Source: Treponema sp. (lineage in GTDB: Bacteria; Spirochaetota; Spirochaetia; Treponematales; Treponemataceae). Taken from it: a stretch of DNA of 64,000 bases. Where the stretch lies: contig JAFYWB010000015.1 of assembly GCA_017549025.1 (NCBI GenBank), forward strand, positions 62,001-126,000, given 5' to 3'. Within the stretch, counting starts at the first letter, position 1, and every line of letters begins with the position of its first letter. Below the pieces are notes generated by a model. It ran no database searches, was not told where the DNA came from, and was given only the letters and a program-made list of their open reading frames with translations. Below are positions 37,698 to 47,552 of this stretch, piece after piece. The translations under genes and the position numbers were made by a program.

Positions 37698-38786
37698 ATG
37701 GGAAAAAAGCAGCCAATCACCAGTGAAGATTACAAGGCAATTATTTCTCAGCAAGAACGGCACATTTACAATTTGAGCCAGCTTTTGGAAATTTCTAAAT
37801 CCTTTGCATCCACCTTGGAATCCAAAACCTTGTCAGAATCCCTGTTGTATACCTGTTTGGGGCAAATGCACGTGTTGGCTGCAGGAATTTTCAGCTTAAA
37901 ACAGCTTGGCTCCTCTGACTATCGCCTTGACGAAAGTGCCATTGGCTTTGACCTTCAGCCCCAAATCAACTACGCATTCAAGGAAACAGAGGGTTTGATT
38001 CCCTTCTTGCACGAAACGGAAAAAAGTGCTTCCATGGACGAGCTGGAAGAAGTGCTGAAGGGCACCTACGATTTAACCATCCTCAAGTCTTTGAATGCCA
38101 CGCTGGCTGTTCCCATGATTTACCAAAAGCATATTGTGGGAATTCTAGTTTTGGGCCAGCGTATTTTTGGCGAAGAAGAGGCAGTCTTTACCGAGGAAGA
38201 AAAAAAACAAATCCTGGATATTGCCACCTTGGCAGCCTTGTCTATCAACACGGCCATGCTCATTGAGCAATCTTCCACCGACATGCTCACCCATCTTAAG
38301 CTACGACACTTCTTCTTTAATATGGTGAACAATAGAATCGCCACAGCAAAAGAAACAAATACCCCCTTGGCAATCGTCATGCTGGACATTGACCACTTTA
38401 AGCGATTCAACGACATTTATGGCCATGCCTGTGGGGACTTTGTTCTGCAGCGTATCGCCTACATTCTGCAAGACAACATTCGCTCTGATGATATCGTTGC
38501 CCGATACGGTGGCGAAGAATTTGTACTGATGTTGTATAACGTTACAGAATACGAGGCCGACAAGGTGACAGAGCGCATTCGTGGAGCAGTAGAGCATGAC
38601 GACATCGTTTTTAGCGACATTCACATGCAGGTAACCCTTTCTGCTGGCTACACGGTATTCTACCCAGATGAAGCTCAGGGTAAGAAGATAAAGCTGGAAT
38701 ACCTTGTAAATCTGGCAGATGAAGCCATGTACAACTCCAAGCATCAGGGTAGAAACAGAGTAACATATCTTCCCCTAAATTGTTAG
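37698..38786 (+). CDS. Diguanylate cyclase with N-terminal GAF-like sensor (362 aa)
   Basis: Makes the second messenger c-di-GMP from two GTP. The C-terminal GGDEF domain has DIDHFKRFNDIYGHACGD for metal and substrate and the signature GGEEF in ARYGGEEFVLML. RSDD lies five residues before GGEEF, an RxxD product-inhibition site. The first 190 residues look like a GAF sensor after a short coiled coil. It is translationally close to the upstream 524-aa gene (2-nt gap). Confidence 0.93.
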   Translation: MGKKQPITSEDYKAIISQQERHIYNLSQLLEISKSFASTLESKTLSESLLYTCLGQMHVLAAGIFSLKQLGSSDYRLDESAIGFDLQPQINYAFKETEGLIPFLHETEKSASMDELEEVLKGTYDLTILKSLNATLAVPMIYQKHIVGILVLGQRIFGEEEAVFTEEEKKQILDIATLAALSINTAMLIEQSSTDMLTHLKLRHFFFNMVNNRIATAKETNTPLAIVMLDIDHFKRFNDIYGHACGDFVLQRIAYILQDNIRSDDIVARYGGEEFVLMLYNVTEYEADKVTERIRGAVEHDDIVFSDIHMQVTLSAGYTVFYPDEAQGKKIKLEYLVNLADEAMYNSKHQGRNRVTYLPLNC

Positions 38787-38814
38787 ACAAGTTGTGGCAG
38801 GAGTTTTATTCACC

Positions 38815-39429
38815 ATGAATCTTCTAAAGAGAATTAGAACACCCTTTCGGTATGTGTTTTTTAATGCAACCTTTTTTATCATCGGGCTTAACCTCCTGGT
38901 ATTTCTTCTCACCAACACACTGGGGCGACTTGGCAATTACCTTGCCCTGAATGTGGTTTTAGTCCATGAATACAAGATGTACTGGCAATTCCTTACCTAC
39001 ATGTTTGTTCACGGAGATTTTAGCCATCTCTTTTTTAACATGCTGGGACTCTTTTTCTTTGGACTGGCAGTGGAGCAAACCCTTGGCTCAAAGGAATTCC
39101 TGCTGATTTATTTCCTGTCAGGAATTTTCTGTGGCATTGCATCCTATTACTTTTATCTATTCTCTGGGGCATACTTTGTGTTTCTGCTGGGAGCTTCAGG
39201 CGCTATCAATTCCCTGCTGCTAGCCTATGCGGTTATTTTTCCCCGCAATAGAATTTACCTCATGGGAATTTTGCCAATTCCGGCGCCCTTGCTGGTGGCA
39301 ATTTATGCAGGAATCGAAATAGCAAATCAGCTGCTAACACTACAAAATGGCGTTGCCCACATGACACATCTTGCAGGCTTTGCCATTGCTTGGCTTTATT
39401 TTATTGTAAGGATGGGAATTAATCCATGA
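38815..39429 (+). CDS. Rhomboid-family intramembrane serine protease (204 aa)
   Basis: Six-helix membrane protease. HGDFSHLFFNMLGLFFFG matches the H-x-x-x-N segment, LLGASGAINSLL holds the catalytic serine in GASG, and MTHLAGF gives the partner histidine. The ATG at 38815 with GGCAGGAG upstream is preferred to the GTG-type start at 38794. It overlaps the next gene by ATGA. Confidence 0.9.
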   Translation: MNLLKRIRTPFRYVFFNATFFIIGLNLLVFLLTNTLGRLGNYLALNVVLVHEYKMYWQFLTYMFVHGDFSHLFFNMLGLFFFGLAVEQTLGSKEFLLIYFLSGIFCGIASYYFYLFSGAYFVFLLGASGAINSLLLAYAVIFPRNRIYLMGILPIPAPLLVAIYAGIEIANQLLTLQNGVAHMTHLAGFAIAWLYFIVRMGINP

Positions 39430-40139
39430 AAGGTTTGGAAAGACACATACCGATAAAAACAATTCTCCTCATCCTAGCTTTTCTGCTGTGTAGCACCGCC
39501 ACCTTTGCCAAGCCTACAGCAGGCCCAGCAGAGGAGGAACTGATTCGTTTTTCACTGTGGGCCACACTGGAAGCCTATCCAGAAGCAGGTGAAGTCGTAG
39601 ACATACACAATCCCTATGCCCATCCCATCAATCGACTGAAAGAAATCGCCCCTTTTTTTATAGAAGGAATGGTTTGCGGCTGGAGCTTTACCTACACACC
39701 CTCCGACAAAACACGGAATGTGGAGGAATTCTTTGAGTTCAAGCCCATTCGTGACTATCCCAATCTAGAATCCGCCATCAAATATACCGAACCTTGGGTT
39801 GAAGAAAATAAATTACAGTGCTGGATAGAATTCCGCTGTCCACCCCACCTTACCGCCTGGAGAAACACCTGGAAAACCTTGGGCTACCAGCGTATTTCTG
39901 GCCGAGGACAAGGAAAGCTGGTGGAAGGCTTTGACGGTATTCATCAGGCAGCTACTACCGCCCTCAAAGAAGCAGTGAGAGAATACGCCCGCAGCATTAC
40001 AAAAAACAAGCCCAAGGAAATTACTGGCGAGGTTTTACTCACGGGGCTTCCCAGCATTGGATTAAAGTCTGGCAGATACATTGTTGACCTTGATTTTTTT
40101 CTCAATGTGAGTAGAATAATAAATTATACAATATTTTAA
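39426..40139 (+). CDS. Secreted protein of unknown function (237 aa)
   Basis: An N-terminal signal peptide (ILLILAFLLCSTATFA) is followed by a soluble domain with several tryptophans and WIEFRCPPHLTAWRNTW. No family was recognised. The start overlaps the rhomboid stop, so it is translationally coupled and could be a rhomboid-operon partner. The predicted location is the periplasm. Confidence 0.6.
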   Translation: MKGLERHIPIKTILLILAFLLCSTATFAKPTAGPAEEELIRFSLWATLEAYPEAGEVVDIHNPYAHPINRLKEIAPFFIEGMVCGWSFTYTPSDKTRNVEEFFEFKPIRDYPNLESAIKYTEPWVEENKLQCWIEFRCPPHLTAWRNTWKTLGYQRISGRGQGKLVEGFDGIHQAATTALKEAVREYARSITKNKPKEITGEVLLTGLPSIGLKSGRYIVDLDFFLNVSRIINYTIF

Positions 40140-40160
40140 TTTTCTGGCATGGAGGTCATG

Positions 40161-40553
40161 ATGTTGAAGTATGTTGTAAGTTTGCTTTGTGTATTGTTCG
40201 TATTTAGTGGTGTATTTGCCATTGAAGATGCTGAATCACTGCTGGCACCAGAGCCAGAGTACACAAAAACAGAAATCGTCCAGGGAAAGATTGTGAGCGA
40301 TTACCTTAAGAAGGGTGGCGGAAAGGTTACCATTGAGTACATGCCCGCATACGATGAGGCTCGCTTTAAGTATTCTTGTCCTACCCCATTGTTTGAGCAG
40401 AGCACTGCTATGTTGGCCATCAAGGAATGTATCGAATCTTTTGTACGGGAACGAGGCTACTACTTCTACACCTACCTGAAGCCAGATGACACCTACTACG
40501 ATGGTGGTGCAAACACAGTAATTTATACTTCCTATATTAAATTGTTGAACTAG
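40161..40553 (+). CDS. Small secreted protein of unknown function (130 aa)
   Basis: Signal peptide LKYVVSLLCVLFVFSGVFA, then a short soluble domain with YEMPAYDEARFKYS-like aromatic content. GGAGG 5 nt upstream supports the ATG at 40161. It lies between the secreted 237-aa protein and pheS, separated by 22 and 12 nt, so it is probably in the same transcript. Function unknown. Confidence 0.6.
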   Translation: MLKYVVSLLCVLFVFSGVFAIEDAESLLAPEPEYTKTEIVQGKIVSDYLKKGGGKVTIEYMPAYDEARFKYSCPTPLFEQSTAMLAIKECIESFVRERGYYFYTYLKPDDTYYDGGANTVIYTSYIKLLN

Positions 40554-40565
40554 TCGGAGAAATTG

Positions 40566-42122
40566 ATGGATATTCAAGCCCTCATTAAGAATTTGCACCC
40601 CTTGGAAATTCGGGTGCTGTTGAAATATACCCCAAGCGATGAACTGACATCAGATTTATTGCAGAAAGAATTAGACTACAAGGAAGGGCATGCAAATCAA
40701 GCCTTTTCATGGCTTTCGGGCAAGAATATTATTAGCGTTGTACGGAGGGAGCCACACACCTTTTTTGAGCTTACCGATTTAGGTCGTGAGTATGCAGAAA
40801 AGGGGACTCCCGAAAGTAGAATTATATCCTTCCTGAAGGATTCTGGTGCCCACAGCTTACCAGAAATTGCTGCAGCCTTGAGCTTGGAAAACAAGGATGT
40901 AGGAAGTGCCTTTGGAATGCTGTCTAAGCAGGGTGTTCTTGCTATGGACGGAGACAAAAAGGCCGCTTACACAGGAGCTGCATTGCCAGAAGCCTTGGCT
41001 ACCACCGCAGAATTGCTGAAAAAGGCCGTTGCTGCAGAAGCTGGTCTTTTGGATCAGGCAAATCTCTCTGAAGCAGAAAAGAAGCTGATGGGTGGTTTGG
41101 CAAAGAAGCGTGGTGCTACCGATGTTCCTTTCCGCATGGTGGAACGAGAAACCGTAGTATATAAGCTGGAGCCCATTGCCACAGAAGTAAAGGCTGGCTT
41201 GGAGCAGGCTGGTATTACTGGAAACGAAATCGGTTCTCTTACCTCCAAGATTCTTGCTGATGGTAGCTGGAAGACAGGAACCTTCCGTGGATACAACATT
41301 GCAGTTCCCCCTGCACGTATTATTCCTGGAAGAACCAATCCCTACGTGTCATTCTTGGAAAGCGTAAAAGACAAGCTCTGTTCCCTTGGATTTGAAGAAT
41401 TTGACGGTCCACTGGTAGAAACCGAGTTCTGGAACTCAGACGCATTGTTTATGCCCCAGTTCCATGCTGCTCGTGACATTCATGACGTATATTACGTGAA
41501 GAATCCTACCCATGCCAAGTTTATTGAAGAGCCCTATCTTTCCAATGTAGCTGCTGCCCACCAAAATGGTGGTAACACTGGTAGCCGTGGTTGGAATTAT
41601 AGCTTTGACCGTGATTTTACCCGTCGCTTGATTCTCCGCAGCCAGGGAACCGTTTTGTCTGCCCATCAGCTGGCAAAGGCAAAGATTCCTGGTAAATACT
41701 TTGGTATTGCCCGCTGCTTCCGCTACGATAAGGTTGACGCCACCCACCTGTCTGACTTCTACCAGACTGAGGGAATCGTATTGGGAGATGAGGTAAACTT
41801 GAAGACCTTGCTGGGCTTCTTGGAAATGTTCGCAGTGGAAATTGCAGGGGCAACTGATGTAAAGTATGTTCCTGGATACTTCCCCTTCACCGAGCCTTCC
41901 ATTGAGGTGCATATCAAACACCCTGTTTTGGGTTGGTTTGAGTTGGGTGGTTCTGGAATCTTCCGTCCCGAAGTAACAAAGGCCATGGGTATTGATGTAC
42001 CAGTGCTTGCTTGGGGAATTGGAATTGACCGAATGGCTTTGATGGCCTTGGGCTTGAACGACCTGCGTGAGCTGTTCAGTGAGGACATTGAGCAGGTTCG
42101 CCTCCGAAAGGCTCGCTACTAA
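40566..42122 (+). CDS. pheS: Phenylalanyl-tRNA synthetase alpha subunit (518 aa)
   Basis: Charges tRNA-Phe. The N-terminal third has winged-helix segments as in archaeal and spirochaetal PheS, longer than the typical 330-aa bacterial form. The catalytic core shows FDGPLVETEFWNSDALFMPQFHAARD (motif region), RLILRSQGTVLSAHQ, and motif 3 LAWGIGIDRMALM. No pheT lies next to it. GGAG precedes the ATG at 40566. A strong terminator follows. Confidence 0.94.
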   Translation: MDIQALIKNLHPLEIRVLLKYTPSDELTSDLLQKELDYKEGHANQAFSWLSGKNIISVVRREPHTFFELTDLGREYAEKGTPESRIISFLKDSGAHSLPEIAAALSLENKDVGSAFGMLSKQGVLAMDGDKKAAYTGAALPEALATTAELLKKAVAAEAGLLDQANLSEAEKKLMGGLAKKRGATDVPFRMVERETVVYKLEPIATEVKAGLEQAGITGNEIGSLTSKILADGSWKTGTFRGYNIAVPPARIIPGRTNPYVSFLESVKDKLCSLGFEEFDGPLVETEFWNSDALFMPQFHAARDIHDVYYVKNPTHAKFIEEPYLSNVAAAHQNGGNTGSRGWNYSFDRDFTRRLILRSQGTVLSAHQLAKAKIPGKYFGIARCFRYDKVDATHLSDFYQTEGIVLGDEVNLKTLLGFLEMFAVEIAGATDVKYVPGYFPFTEPSIEVHIKHPVLGWFELGGSGIFRPEVTKAMGIDVPVLAWGIGIDRMALMALGLNDLRELFSEDIEQVRLRKARY

Positions 42123-42162
42123 TTCCTGTTACAGCAACGCATTAAATCTTTATAATTACACA

Positions 42163-42190
42163 AGGGCTGCCCAACAAGGCAGCCCTTTTT
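42163..42190 (+). terminator. Terminator of pheS
   Basis: AGGGCTGCC-CAACAA-GGCAGCCCT followed by T5. Confidence 0.92.
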
Positions 42191-42277
42191 ACTTGCGTTT
42201 TATTCATTTTAGCTATATACTAGTAAGCAAGAATTACAAAATGCCAAACTATGTCATTTTGAAATCTGGAGATTGTA

Positions 42278-44185
42278 ATGGCACACACAGTACCACAAAT
42301 GTTAAAAGAAACAACCCTTCAATATCCCAATGTTGCAGCTCAGTATGCAAAGGACACAGAAGGGAATTTTAAACCAGTAACCTACAAGCAGTTACTTGAT
42401 ACAAGCTATCATTTTGGTGGCGGACTGCTTTCCTTGGGCACAGTACGGGGAGAGCATGTTGGACTTTTGGCAGACAACCGCAAGGAATGGTTACAAGCAG
42501 ACATGGGAATTATGGCCATTGGTGCCGTTGACGTTCCCAGAGGCTGCGATGCCACAGAGCGAGAGCTTCGGTTCATTTTTTCTACAGCCGAATGCAAGAC
42601 CATTGTGGTGGAAAATGAGGCTCAAATCCAGAAGGTGCTTGGATTCAAGGAAGATTTGCCCAACCTCTGCCGCTTCATCAGTTTTGATGCAGTACAGGAA
42701 GAAACAAAGTCAAAATCCAAGGAAGCAGGCGTAGAAGTTCTGCAGTTTGAAGAGGTTTTGCAGCTGGGAACAGAATATTGTCAGCAAAATCCCACCAAGC
42801 TGGACGAAGAGCTGGACAAGGGAAAATCTGATGATTTAGCCTGCTTGATTTTTACCTCTGGAACCACAGGAGAGCCCAAGGGTGTTATGTTGACTCATGG
42901 CAACTTCCTTGCCCAGCTGGAAGACCTGCGGACGAGAATTTATTTGCATCCTGGGGAGCGCTGCCTTTCTGTTCTGCCTGTTTGGCATGCCTTTGAGCGC
43001 TTGTGCGAGTATGTGGTGCTGTTCCAAGCAGGAGGACTGTGTTATTCCAAGCCTGTGGGAAGCATTTTGTTGGCAGACTTCTTGAAGATTAATCCCCAGA
43101 TGCTGCCCGCAGTTCCTCGTGTTTTTGAGGCAGTGTACGAGGGCGTAAACCGTACCATGCGAAAGACTGGTGGCGTGGTGTATGCCCTGTTCAAGTTCTT
43201 TGTAGCTGTGGCAATCCTTCATTCTCGAATCCACCGTCGCCTTTTTAGACAAACAGCCCGATTCAAGAACGATTATCTTGTTCTGTCTTGGATTGTGCTT
43301 TTCATTCCTTGGCTGCTGCTGTATCCTTTGAAGGCCCTTGGCGGAGTGATTATCTTTAAGAAAATCCGTGCCAAGTTGGGAAATAACTTCCGTGGTGGTG
43401 TTTCTGGTGGTGGTGCATTGCCTCCACAGATTGACGAATTCTTCTGGGCTATTGGAGTGAACCTGGTGGAAGGTTATGGCCTTACAGAAACAGCTCCAGT
43501 AGTTTCTGTTCGTCCCTTTAGGTCTCCTGTTTTTGGAACCATTGGTCGGCCTTTGAAGGATGTGCAGGTGCGCATTGTGGACGAAAATGGCAACGTGCTG
43601 CCTAAGTGCCAGAAGGGAACCGTTCAGGTAAAGGGCCCCACCGTTATGAAGGGCTACTACAAGCGTGATGATTTGACTGCCAAGGTAATCGACAAGGACG
43701 GCTGGTTTGACACTGGCGACATTGGCTTGCTGACCTTGGGCGGAGAATTGGTGCTCCGTGGCCGAATCAAAGATACCATTGTTTTGCGTGGTGGCGAGAA
43801 CGTGGAGCCCCTTTCCATTGAAATGCGGTTGAACAATTCCCGCTTTATTGCTCAATCCATGGTGGTAGGTCAGGATCAGCGGTTCTTGGCTGCGTTGATT
43901 GTACCTTCTGAAGAAGAGATTGTAGGTTATGCCCAGGAGCAGCAGATTCCTTATAACAGCTACAGCGAGTTGCTGAAAACTCAGGAAATCAAAAAGCTTA
44001 TTGATACTGAGATTCAAACTGCCATTAGTGCCAAGAACGGATTCCGCTTGTTTGAGAAGGTTTCTCGTTTTGCCATTTTGGAAAAGCCCTTTGTGGTGGG
44101 CGAAACCCTTTCTGCCAAGCAGGAAATCATGCGACACAAGATTTCCCAGCTCTACGAAAAAGAGATTACGGAATTGTTCAAGTAG
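42278..44185 (+). CDS. Long-chain acyl-CoA synthetase (635 aa)
   Basis: AMP-forming enzyme that activates fatty acids with ATP and CoA. The P-loop LIFTSGTTGEPKGVMLTH, the VEGYGLTETAP motif, GWFDTGDIG and VLRGRIKDTIVLRGGENV are the ANL-superfamily signatures in order. A hydrophobic stretch near residue 335 (LSWIVLFIPWLLLYPL) suggests membrane association. GGAG precedes the ATG. Many treponemes use such enzymes to incorporate host fatty acids. It is the last core gene before the AT-rich island. Confidence 0.92.
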   Translation: MAHTVPQMLKETTLQYPNVAAQYAKDTEGNFKPVTYKQLLDTSYHFGGGLLSLGTVRGEHVGLLADNRKEWLQADMGIMAIGAVDVPRGCDATERELRFIFSTAECKTIVVENEAQIQKVLGFKEDLPNLCRFISFDAVQEETKSKSKEAGVEVLQFEEVLQLGTEYCQQNPTKLDEELDKGKSDDLACLIFTSGTTGEPKGVMLTHGNFLAQLEDLRTRIYLHPGERCLSVLPVWHAFERLCEYVVLFQAGGLCYSKPVGSILLADFLKINPQMLPAVPRVFEAVYEGVNRTMRKTGGVVYALFKFFVAVAILHSRIHRRLFRQTARFKNDYLVLSWIVLFIPWLLLYPLKALGGVIIFKKIRAKLGNNFRGGVSGGGALPPQIDEFFWAIGVNLVEGYGLTETAPVVSVRPFRSPVFGTIGRPLKDVQVRIVDENGNVLPKCQKGTVQVKGPTVMKGYYKRDDLTAKVIDKDGWFDTGDIGLLTLGGELVLRGRIKDTIVLRGGENVEPLSIEMRLNNSRFIAQSMVVGQDQRFLAALIVPSEEEIVGYAQEQQIPYNSYSELLKTQEIKKLIDTEIQTAISAKNGFRLFEKVSRFAILEKPFVVGETLSAKQEIMRHKISQLYEKEITELFK

Positions 44186-44202
44186 TTTGAACGAGGGATG
44201 AG

Positions 44203-44235
44203 AAAACTCCAAGGTGTGAACCTTGGAGTTTTTTT
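44203..44235 (+). terminator. Terminator at the left edge of the defence island
   Basis: AACTCCAAGG-N6-CCTTGGAGTT followed by a T run. Just beyond it base composition changes to AT-rich. Confidence 0.92.
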
Positions 44236-44333
44236 GTGGGAGGTGGGAGGTGATATAACATTCCTTATTTTTAAATGTCGTCCCTACATCAAATAGATAA
44301 TTTATGATAGAATGGATGAGAAAGGGATGGGAA

Positions 44334-47300
44334 ATGAGTAAATTTCACAATGAAAAAACACGTGTTCAAATGCCTGCACTGGTACATCTTGGTAAACTAG
44401 GTTATACCTACATCGGAAAGATGTATGAAGAAAATGCTGGAGAAACCTTTAATTCAGATACAAATATTCTCATTGATATATTTCATGAGGCTTTCAAGCG
44501 ACTGAATCCAGGTAAGGAAGAGGAATGGCTTGGAGTGTACAATGATATCATCAAAGAATTGAATGATGATGACTTGGGAAAACAATTTTATGAGCGACTC
44601 ATCTCCATTTCTCCCTACAAATTGATTAATTTTGAAGAGCCAGAAAATAATTTTTATCATTGTACAGCTGAGTTTACCTATCGTAATGGAGATGAAGAGT
44701 TTCGGCCTGATATTACTCTTTTTGTAAACGGTCTTCCTTTGGTTTTTATTGAAGTCAAAAAGACAAATAATGTGGGAAGCATGGTTGCAGAAGCGGACCG
44801 TATGACGAAGATTCGTTTCCCTAATAAGAAATTTCGCCGTTTTATAAACATAACCCAGCTAATGATTTTTTCCAATAATATGGAATATTCATGCCAAAAC
44901 GGTATAGTGCCCATTGAAGGAGCTTGCTATTGCACAGGAAGTCGAAAGCAAGCTTTTTTCAATTGTTTTAGGGAAGATAATTTTTCAAATCACCCAATTC
45001 CACCATTTATTGCTGATTTTCCCTACAGAAAAGTAGAGGAAAAAATTGAAAAGAAAATCCTTTCTGATTTTAACTGTCAAGTTATAAGGCAATCACCAGA
45101 ATATCACACTAATCTTGACATAAACACACCCACAAACAGAATCCTCACCTCCATGTGCAGTCCAGAACGTCTACTTTTCATTTTAAAATATGGAATTGCC
45201 TATGTAAAATCGGAGCGAGAAGTTGATGGCAAAATCGAAACTACAGACCAAAAGCACATTATGCGGTACCAGCAATTGTTTGCATCCATGGCCATTAGAG
45301 AAGCTTTGAAATCAGGAAGAAAATCTGGCATTGTATGGCATACCCAAGGTTCTGGAAAAACAGCATTATCATATTATTTGACGAAAATACTTACAGATTT
45401 TTATACCGCACAAAATAAAGTTACAAAATTTTATTTCATTGTTGACAGATTGGATTTGTTGGAACAAGCAAAACAGGAATTTGAAGCCCGTGGATTACAA
45501 ATCAACACGGCAAATAGCAAGTCTGAGCTTATGGAACAATTTCGGACAAATCAAAGTCAAGAAGGGAATACTGGTAAGGCAGAAATTACTGTAGTCAATA
45601 TTCAAAAGGTAGAGGAAGACAATCATACGATTCCAGTTAAAGATTATGCCACCAACCTACAGCGTATCTTTATTATAGATGAAGCCCATCGTGGTTACAA
45701 ACCAGATGGATGTTTCCTTGCGAATCTTTTTAATGCTGATAAAGAAGCTGTAAAAATAGCTCTAACAGGAACCCCGATTCTTAAAGAGGAAAAATCAAGC
45801 TGTTCTGTCTTTGGAGATTATTTTCATGCCTACTACTACGATAAATCAATTTCAGATGGTTATACATTAAAAATCCTTCGAGAAGAAATTGAAACATCTT
45901 ATCGCAAGCGACTGACAGAAGCCTATCAAAACCTTGAGAAGCTTGTTACAAAAGGAGATCTTAAAAAAGAAGATATTATTTCTCATGATTCTTATGTGAA
46001 GGAACTACTCAGATATATCATAAAAGATTTGATAACTTTCCGAGCCTTACAAGGAGATGCAACCCTTGGTGGAATGATTATTTGTGAAACAAGTGAACAA
46101 GCTCGAAAACTTTTTCAATATTTTGATGAAATTCAACATGAAATTCATGGAGAATCAGGGAATGGAAATCCTGCAAAGAATCCACCACTAAAACCAGGAC
46201 TTATTCTTTACGATAGTGACGACAAGGAAACAAGAAAGCAAATTGTAAAAGACTTTAAGAAAAATTTTACCATTGACATATTGATTGTATACAATATGCT
46301 CCTTACAGGGTTTGATGCTCCAAGACTAAAACGACTCTACTTTGGGCGTAAGCTAAAAGATCATGGCCTACTCCAAGCAATTACCCGTGTAAATCGTCCC
46401 TATAGCTCTGAGCATGGAGAGCAAAGATACGGAACTGTAATTGATTTTGCAGATATAAAGGCAAATTTTGATGAAATTAATAATAAATATATAAAAGAAT
46501 TCCAAAAATTTAGTAATGAAGATGAAACTGGTATAAAAAATCTTCCAGATATGTTTATTCAGGTTTTAGAGCAAAAAGATGAAATTGTACGACAAATGAA
46601 AGAAGTGAGACAAGTTCTTTCCAATTATGATATTTCAAATGCAGAAATATTTGACAGACAAATCACAGAACTTGAAAACAAAAAAGAATTGTTTGAACTT
46701 AGAACAGCCTTAACAAATGCAAAAAGCCTGTTCAACTTAGTGAGAACCTACGGAGATGAAGAATTAAAACACATTTTCTCAAAATTAATCATAGAAAAAC
46801 TACCAGATATGCTCATTGCTGTTCAAGCCAGAATAAATGAAATAAATACTTTGGAAACATTTGAAACAAGTGATGAAGTCAAAATGCTTATTAACGAAGC
46901 AATGATGAATATTCAATTTAATTTTTCAATGATAGGAAAAGAGGAATTAAAACTTGTTGATAACGGTGCTGAACTTCAAGAAAAACTAAACAAGACTTTA
47001 CAAGAGTTTAAAGATTATTACGACCCAGAAGATCCAGAATACATAACCTTAGCAGAAGCTTTTCGGCTAAGATTTAAGCAACATAAGTTTAAGCCCGAAA
47101 ATATGGCTCAGTACAATGAAGAAACAGTTGCAATGGATGAAATCTATAAAAAGATTCGTGCATTACGCAGAAAGGATGATGCATTACTATCTCGTTACAA
47201 TGGCGATAAAAAATTTGTTCGCGTTCATAAGAGAATTGTAGAGGAAAATGCAAAACGCAAAGAACGAAATACACAACCTATCATTTCCATCTATACAGAT

Positions 47301-47528
47301 GATATTGTAGATGTTATGTTAAAAGTAAAATCAACAATAGACCAACAAGTATATGACAGAAACGACATTCTAAAAAAAGATGCATATTTTGCAGAAGCAG
47401 TATTTTCGTTAATTGATGAATGTCTTTATAAATTGAACATACAATCCGAGGTTGAAGATTGTGACTTTATTCAAGGAAAAATAAGCAAACAATACTTGAA
47501 TCAATATCATGATTATTATGCTAGTTAA
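44334..47528 (+). CDS. hsdR: Type I restriction endonuclease subunit R (1064 aa)
   Basis: ATP-dependent translocase and nuclease of a type I restriction system. The nuclease domain has FRPDITLFVNGLPLVFIEVKK, a PD-(D/E)xK site. The motor has Walker A HTQGSGKTALS, the Walker B box IIDEAHRGYKP, LTGTP and the helicase C-terminal VYNMLLTGFDAPRL with QAITRVNRPY. The ATG at 44334 (MSKFHNEK) follows AAGGGATGG and is preferred to 44304. hsdM follows 24 nt later. AT-rich composition suggests transfer. Confidence 0.95.
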   Translation: MSKFHNEKTRVQMPALVHLGKLGYTYIGKMYEENAGETFNSDTNILIDIFHEAFKRLNPGKEEEWLGVYNDIIKELNDDDLGKQFYERLISISPYKLINFEEPENNFYHCTAEFTYRNGDEEFRPDITLFVNGLPLVFIEVKKTNNVGSMVAEADRMTKIRFPNKKFRRFINITQLMIFSNNMEYSCQNGIVPIEGACYCTGSRKQAFFNCFREDNFSNHPIPPFIADFPYRKVEEKIEKKILSDFNCQVIRQSPEYHTNLDINTPTNRILTSMCSPERLLFILKYGIAYVKSEREVDGKIETTDQKHIMRYQQLFASMAIREALKSGRKSGIVWHTQGSGKTALSYYLTKILTDFYTAQNKVTKFYFIVDRLDLLEQAKQEFEARGLQINTANSKSELMEQFRTNQSQEGNTGKAEITVVNIQKVEEDNHTIPVKDYATNLQRIFIIDEAHRGYKPDGCFLANLFNADKEAVKIALTGTPILKEEKSSCSVFGDYFHAYYYDKSISDGYTLKILREEIETSYRKRLTEAYQNLEKLVTKGDLKKEDIISHDSYVKELLRYIIKDLITFRALQGDATLGGMIICETSEQARKLFQYFDEIQHEIHGESGNGNPAKNPPLKPGLILYDSDDKETRKQIVKDFKKNFTIDILIVYNMLLTGFDAPRLKRLYFGRKLKDHGLLQAITRVNRPYSSEHGEQRYGTVIDFADIKANFDEINNKYIKEFQKFSNEDETGIKNLPDMFIQVLEQKDEIVRQMKEVRQVLSNYDISNAEIFDRQITELENKKELFELRTALTNAKSLFNLVRTYGDEELKHIFSKLIIEKLPDMLIAVQARINEINTLETFETSDEVKMLINEAMMNIQFNFSMIGKEELKLVDNGAELQEKLNKTLQEFKDYYDPEDPEYITLAEAFRLRFKQHKFKPENMAQYNEETVAMDEIYKKIRALRRKDDALLSRYNGDKKFVRVHKRIVEENAKRKERNTQPIISIYTDDIVDVMLKVKSTIDQQVYDRNDILKKDAYFAEAVFSLIDECLYKLNIQSEVEDCDFIQGKISKQYLNQYHDYYAS

Positions 47529-47552
47529 ATCATTGAACAATTGGGGGAAAAG